From Deltaproteobacteria bacterium (GTDB lineage: Bacteria > Desulfobacterota_B > Binatia > Binatales > Binataceae), in contig JAKAVX010000059.1 in NCBI GenBank assembly GCA_021827465.1, positions 1-9,742 on the forward strand: a stretch of 9,742 nt of DNA, read 5' to 3'. This document shows, in pieces, positions 7,261 to 9,742 of the stretch. Below the pieces are notes generated by a model. It saw only the letters and a list, made by a program, of their open reading frames with translations. It was not told the origin of the DNA and did not search any database. Made by a program: the position numbers and the translations under genes. Position 1 is the stretch's first letter, and each line of letters begins with the position of its first letter.

Positions 7261-7320
7261 CAGCGCATGACGGAAATCCTGAATTGCGCGCGCTCCACTT
7301 ACCCGCTACCGTTCGCCCCG

Positions 7321-8127
7321 ATGGAACCGAGCCCGCAGCCCGAAGCCGCACCCCGCCGTCCGCGATATCCCTGGCTCAAACTGGCGATCCTCGTCGCCGC
7401 GACCGCCGCCGGACAGGCGATGCTCATCCCGATAGTGCGTTACGCGGGCCCGCACGTCTCCGCCCGCGACAGCCAGATTGCGCTCGCGATCATGCTAATC
7501 CTGCTCGCGAGCCTGCCGATTGGCCTTGCGGTGATACCGGGGCTCGGCCTTCCCGGCACCGTTCTGCTGGACCGCCTGCTCAGGCGCGAAACCGTGCGCG
7601 AGAAAATCCGCCCGCTTCTGCGCCGCGCCGCCGTTCTGGCCATCGTGTCCTTCGCGGTGTCGCTTCCGATGCTGCCGCTCAGGCTCCGGACGATCGGCGC
7701 TCCCGACAAGGCGCAGATGTCGCGGGTGCTCGCGCTCCCGGCGCTCGGCCTCACGATACTCTCCGGGGTCGGCGCCGGCCTTCAGGAAGAGATCATGTTC
7801 CGCCTCGGCCTGCTCTCGGTCTTCATCTGGATACTCGCGCGTGCCGCGCGGATCCGCGGCCCGGTGATGAACCGCACGGCGATCATATGGATCGCCAACC
7901 TCGCGCAGGCCTACCTGTTCGGCCTGATGCATCAGGCGCTCGCGCTGACCGGCTCGGTCGGGAGCTTTTCGACGCTCGGCGCGTTGGTCGATCCGCGCAC
8001 CGTGGTGGGGATTGTGTTCGGCTACGCGGCGATTCGCTACGGCCTCGAGACGGCTATCGCCACGCACGTTCTGTTCGACGAGTCGATTTTCATTATCGCC
8101 ACGGTTGCTCCGCTTGTGGTGCGATAA
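7321..8127 (+). CDS. CPBP-family intramembrane metalloprotease (CAAX protease/bacteriocin-processing type)
   Basis: About 268 residues from the chosen ATG. Several hydrophobic helices are visible (roughly 19-41, 51-76, 102-119, 136-155, 161-175, 185-205 and two near the C-terminus). The family's three motifs are in order. Glu156-Glu157-x3-Arg161 lies in L-Q-E-E-I-M-F-R. Phe200-x3-His204 lies in F-G-L-M-H. His249-x3-Asp253 lies in H-V-L-F-D. These residues build the intramembrane active site in the Rce1/CPBP fold. Members cleave membrane or prenylated proteins, act in bacteriocin immunity or scaffold other complexes; the substrate here is unknown. No good Shine-Dalgarno precedes any candidate start (7180, 7267 or 7321). 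I chose 7321 because the frame before it is low-complexity and lacks family features. No nearby bacteriocin gene was recognised. Confidence 0.85.
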   Translation: MEPSPQPEAAPRRPRYPWLKLAILVAATAAGQAMLIPIVRYAGPHVSARDSQIALAIMLILLASLPIGLAVIPGLGLPGTVLLDRLLRRETVREKIRPLLRRAAVLAIVSFAVSLPMLPLRLRTIGAPDKAQMSRVLALPALGLTILSGVGAGLQEEIMFRLGLLSVFIWILARAARIRGPVMNRTAIIWIANLAQAYLFGLMHQALALTGSVGSFSTLGALVDPRTVVGIVFGYAAIRYGLETAIATHVLFDESIFIIATVAPLVVR

Positions 8128-8328
8128 GCGGTGCGCGCCGCCGTCGCGATAGCCTGTGGCGGGCATCGCAGAGCGAAACGGCGGATTCCTTGCATTTTTG
8201 CCGCAACCGTCTCTCTTTCGTAACTCTTAAGCACCCTTAGTGAGCCTACGTGACTCGCCAGCACTCAGGGAGTTTGCCCTCGCCTTTCAGTTGCAACAAC
8301 TTTTCACCTGTGGTTAATACGCGTTTAC

Positions 8329-8357
8329 TTGACACGAGCCTAGCTCCCTTGTTACTT
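8329..8357 (+). promoter_or_regulatory. Possible promoter for the eight-cysteine secreted protein
   Basis: A perfect -35 hexamer TTGACA (8329-8334) is followed after 17 bases by TTACTT (8352-8357), a poor -10 box; TG at 8350-8351 may give weak extended -10 character. It would start transcription near 8363 and produce a leader of about 160 bases. Confidence 0.35.
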
Positions 8358-8359
8358 GG

Positions 8360-8458
8360 CGGACTGTCGCAGAGAAAGACTGCGCCCAAAGGAGGCGGCT
8401 CTGAGTCATGTTTTCCAGGGTGTTGGAAGGTGGCAGGCCCGGTTAGGCCGAAAGTCTG
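8360..8458 (+). ncRNA. Candidate structured mRNA leader (class not recognised)
   Basis: The segment can form a closing helix CGGACT (8360-8365) with AGTCTG (8453-8458, one G-U). Inside it lie hairpins CGCAG/CTGCG (8368-8384), TTTTCCA/TGGAAGG (8411-8430, two G-U) and GGCC/GGCC (8436-8449). This is a multi-branch layout in the 5' leader of a secreted-protein gene. No known riboswitch consensus fits well. Folding by eye in GC-rich DNA easily gives false positives, so this is tentative. Confidence 0.22.
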
Positions 8459-8522
8459 ACCGCGCGCGCAACTTCGGTTTGAGTTTGAACGGGAAAGAAA
8501 TTTTTTTCTTCAGGAGGGAACG

Positions 8523-9254
8523 ATGAGAACCAGGATTTTGGCAGTAGCAGCCGGCGCTGCGATGGCAATCGCGCTATCCGCATTGCCCGCGCTGGCCCAG
8601 TCGAGCGGCAACTTCACTGCGCAGGTTCAAACTGCTGCGTGCATGCTGAGCGACAGCACGGGCGGCCTTAGCTGCTCGAACGGCAATGCGAACGGCGCAT
8701 GCATCGGCACTTTCAGCACTACAATCAAGACGCCGAACAGCAGCCAGACCGCGCTCTTGATCACGCCTTCGCTGGTAACCGGTCTCTTCACGGACACCAA
8801 CATCAGCGGCGGCAACGGTGGCGGCAAGAACAGCCAGACCTCCGCCAGTTCGTACGCCGGGATCTCGGTTCAAGTCGACCTGGACGGCAACCCGGTGGCG
8901 CCGGACACGGGCGAAGGCGTCATGTATGACGCGCGGTTCCAGGAAATCAGCACCAACCTGTTCAGCGTGATCAGCGAGTGCACGAGCGCCACGCCGTGCA
9001 ACCTCAATCTGCTGCTCAGCACGCTCTCCGCGCACAGCTTCAATTTCGTAGCGCCCAGTGTTGGCGGCGGCACGCACACGGTAACCGTGCAGTGGACTCT
9101 CGGCTGCTACACCGTCTCGGACACCGGTGCGGTCTCAACCTCGTGCTCGCAGGTGTTGGGAAGCACCAGCGCAGCCGGGTGCGCCGGCCCGGGCTCGGTC
9201 ACGGTCCAGCAGGTCCAGAACTTCAGCCAGGACAGCGGCATAAGCATCCAGTAA
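8523..9254 (+). CDS. Secreted eight-cysteine protein (unknown function)
   Basis: Protein of 243 residues; no named family recognised. The ATG has a strong AGGAGGG site just upstream. The signal peptide is classical: M-R-T-R, a hydrophobic core, then L-P-A-L-A with a likely cut after Ala25. The mature part is rich in Ser, Thr, Gly and Asn. It has eight cysteines (40, 51, 60, 153, 159, 195, 208, 220), pointing to an exported disulfide-bonded beta-rich protein. A block I-K-T-P-N-S-S-Q-T-A-L-L-I-T-P-S (68-83), leading into T-G-L-F-T-D-T (86-92), and V-D-L-D-G-N-P-V-A-P-D-T-G (118-130) resemble uncharacterised secreted proteins of environmental bacteria; that is memory of pattern only. It is not an obvious homologue of the six-cysteine trio: cysteine spacing and motifs differ. 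It is a single-gene unit with its own long leader and terminator. Confidence 0.85.
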   Translation: MRTRILAVAAGAAMAIALSALPALAQSSGNFTAQVQTAACMLSDSTGGLSCSNGNANGACIGTFSTTIKTPNSSQTALLITPSLVTGLFTDTNISGGNGGGKNSQTSASSYAGISVQVDLDGNPVAPDTGEGVMYDARFQEISTNLFSVISECTSATPCNLNLLLSTLSAHSFNFVAPSVGGGTHTVTVQWTLGCYTVSDTGAVSTSCSQVLGSTSAAGCAGPGSVTVQQVQNFSQDSGISIQ

Positions 9255-9304
9255 CGGCCTGAAGACGCCGGGCGCCGTGATCCGGAGCCCGTCGCGAGAA
9301 TCGG

Positions 9305-9339
9305 GGGGCTGGGCGAGGACGATGCCCAGCCCCTTTTTT
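9305..9339 (+). terminator. Rho-independent terminator after the eight-cysteine protein gene
   Basis: A perfect 10-base stem GGGGCTGGGC (9305-9314) with GCCCAGCCCC (9324-9333) has a 9-base loop and is followed at once by six T residues (9334-9339). It is about 50 bases past the stop. Confidence 0.92.
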
Positions 9340-9430
9340 CCGGCTCCCAGGCGCGACCGCCGTTCTCATTTGAGCGTACGCCCGCCGCGGCCAATCGCCT
9401 TTGCAGCGCGCGTAGTGTAGGGATTCTTTG

Positions 9431-9742
9431 ATGAGTAGCGAGGAAGCACGAACGCTCCCATCCGCGGACGAAGCGCAGCCGCGGCGGCGCCTTCCCGCGC
9501 TGCGTCGCTGGCAACTGACGGGCGCCGAGACCGCGATGCTGGCCGGGGTGCTCGCCGCGGCGGTGCTGGTTTACCTGCGATGCCTCGCCAACGGTTTCGT
9601 CTCCGACGACACCATCATGATCGTCAAGAACCGCTACATCAGCCAGTGGTCGTTTTTGTGGAAATCGATGACCAGGGACTTGTGGTGGTTCAACAGTAAG
9701 GACCTCAGCCACGGCATGCCCACGTCGTGGTACCAGCCGGTC
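9431..9742 (+). CDS. Membrane protein resembling TMTC-like GT-C glycosyltransferases (N-terminal 104 residues)
   Basis: Partial gene open to the right edge. A cytoplasmic Arg-rich start (1-31) is followed by one transmembrane helix (about 33-52) and then N-G-F-V-S-D-D-T-I-M-I-V-K-N-R-Y-I (54-70). The pattern N-G-F-x-x-D-D...N-x-x-I, a Trp/Phe-rich stretch (L-W-W-F, 84-87) and a later S-W-Y-Q-P-V (99-104) are typical of the first periplasmic loop of TMTC/PMT-like membrane glycosyltransferases. The paired Asp59-Asp60 corresponds to the catalytic acidic pair expected in GT-C enzymes. Such proteins often carry C-terminal TPR repeats, which cannot be seen here. AGGG at 9419-9422, eight bases before the ATG, supports the start. 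It follows the upstream terminator, so it begins a new unit. A role in glycosylating exported proteins is inference. Confidence 0.72.
   Translation, partial: MSSEEARTLPSADEAQPRRRLPALRRWQLTGAETAMLAGVLAAAVLVYLRCLANGFVSDDTIMIVKNRYISQWSFLWKSMTRDLWWFNSKDLSHGMPTSWYQPV

Larger units (their letters stand above)
6822..7320. other. Divergent intergenic region between paralogue 3 and the CPBP gene
   Basis: About 500 bases if the CPBP start at 7321 is right. It holds the Shine-Dalgarno of paralogue 3, a 7-base inverted repeat at 7090-7106, a smaller one (TTTCT/AGAAA, 7058-7070) and an 18-base tandem duplication at 7225-7260. I find no clear -35/-10 pair on either strand. Reading frames through it are not protein-like. 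Confidence 0.5.
8128..8522 (+). other. 395-base intergenic region upstream of the eight-cysteine secreted protein
   Basis: No convincing gene. The first 200 bases show nothing I can name, and no clear terminator for the CPBP gene. The second half has a TTGACA promoter candidate, a segment able to fold into nested hairpins (8360-8458), an A/T-rich stretch and then AGGAGGG just before the ATG at 8523. The spacer is long for this compact genome, so it may carry regulation for the downstream gene. Confidence 0.5.

Noticed and set aside
7180..7320. Upstream extension of the CPBP protein from the ATG at 7180
   Set aside because: The added residues are low-complexity, include the product of an 18-base tandem duplication and have no Shine-Dalgarno. 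It cannot be fully excluded.
7170..8240. Arg/Ala/Pro-rich plus-strand frame overlapping the CPBP gene
   Set aside because: It is the shifted-frame shadow of the CPBP gene, whose membrane helices and metal-site motifs are in the other frame.
8360..8458. Possible cyclic-di-GMP-I (GEMM) riboswitch
   Set aside because: The 3' part (CAG...CCGGTT...GCCGAAA) and a GAAA-containing hairpin recall the class. The conserved GCAAACC and CGCAAAGCC segments are missing, and the expected pairing to the 3' TTGCC-type strand cannot be made. I kept it only as an unclassified structured leader.
8250..8459. 69-codon plus-strand frame in the intergenic region
   Set aside because: It has no ribosome site, no recognisable features, and runs through the promoter candidate and leader hairpins.
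1..9742. CRISPR arrays, tRNA or rRNA genes, insertion sequences, phage integration genes
   Set aside because: No regularly spaced repeats, cloverleaf-like sequence, transposase or integrase motifs were seen on either strand.

Overview
The window is GC-rich, densely coding bacterial DNA. The organism looks Gram-negative-like and is probably an uncultured lineage near the Deltaproteobacteria. That placement is an impression from gene style and GC content; nothing here fixes the taxon. A complete GatCAB set implies the indirect, transamidation route to Gln-tRNA(Gln) and/or Asn-tRNA(Asn).

Left part (1-4083), housekeeping and translation. A leftward pair, yraN (UPF0102, nuclease-like) followed directly by the 5' end of serS (seryl-tRNA synthetase, running off the left edge), diverges from a rightward gatC-gatA-gatB operon with all expected catalytic and zinc-site residues. 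gatA and gatB overlap by 4 bases.

Middle part (4121-6821), the accessory region. Three consecutive leftward genes encode secreted proteins of 236, 253 and 215 residues that are paralogues of one another. Each has a signal peptide beginning MKG, a strong Shine-Dalgarno site, exactly six cysteines at matching positions, and shared blocks (Y/F-S/A-F-D/E-G, then A/G-N-A-N-L/F-C, then L-T-P-x-Y at the C-terminus). Two of them end in nearly identical GC-rich hairpin terminators with T-rich tails, so the genes look like separate transcription units rather than one operon. I do not recognise the family. A REP-like palindrome lies between two of the genes.

Right part (7321-9742). A rightward CPBP-family intramembrane protease is followed by a 395-base spacer holding a TTGACA-type promoter and a potentially structured leader. 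Next is a fourth, apparently unrelated secreted protein (243 residues, eight cysteines) with a textbook terminator. Last is the 5' end of a membrane protein resembling the TMTC-like GT-C glycosyltransferases with TPR repeats.

The most unusual content is the tandem trio of six-cysteine secreted proteins. How these work with the CPBP protease, the eight-cysteine protein or the glycosyltransferase cannot be read from sequence; any link to envelope or exported-protein biology is inference from proximity.
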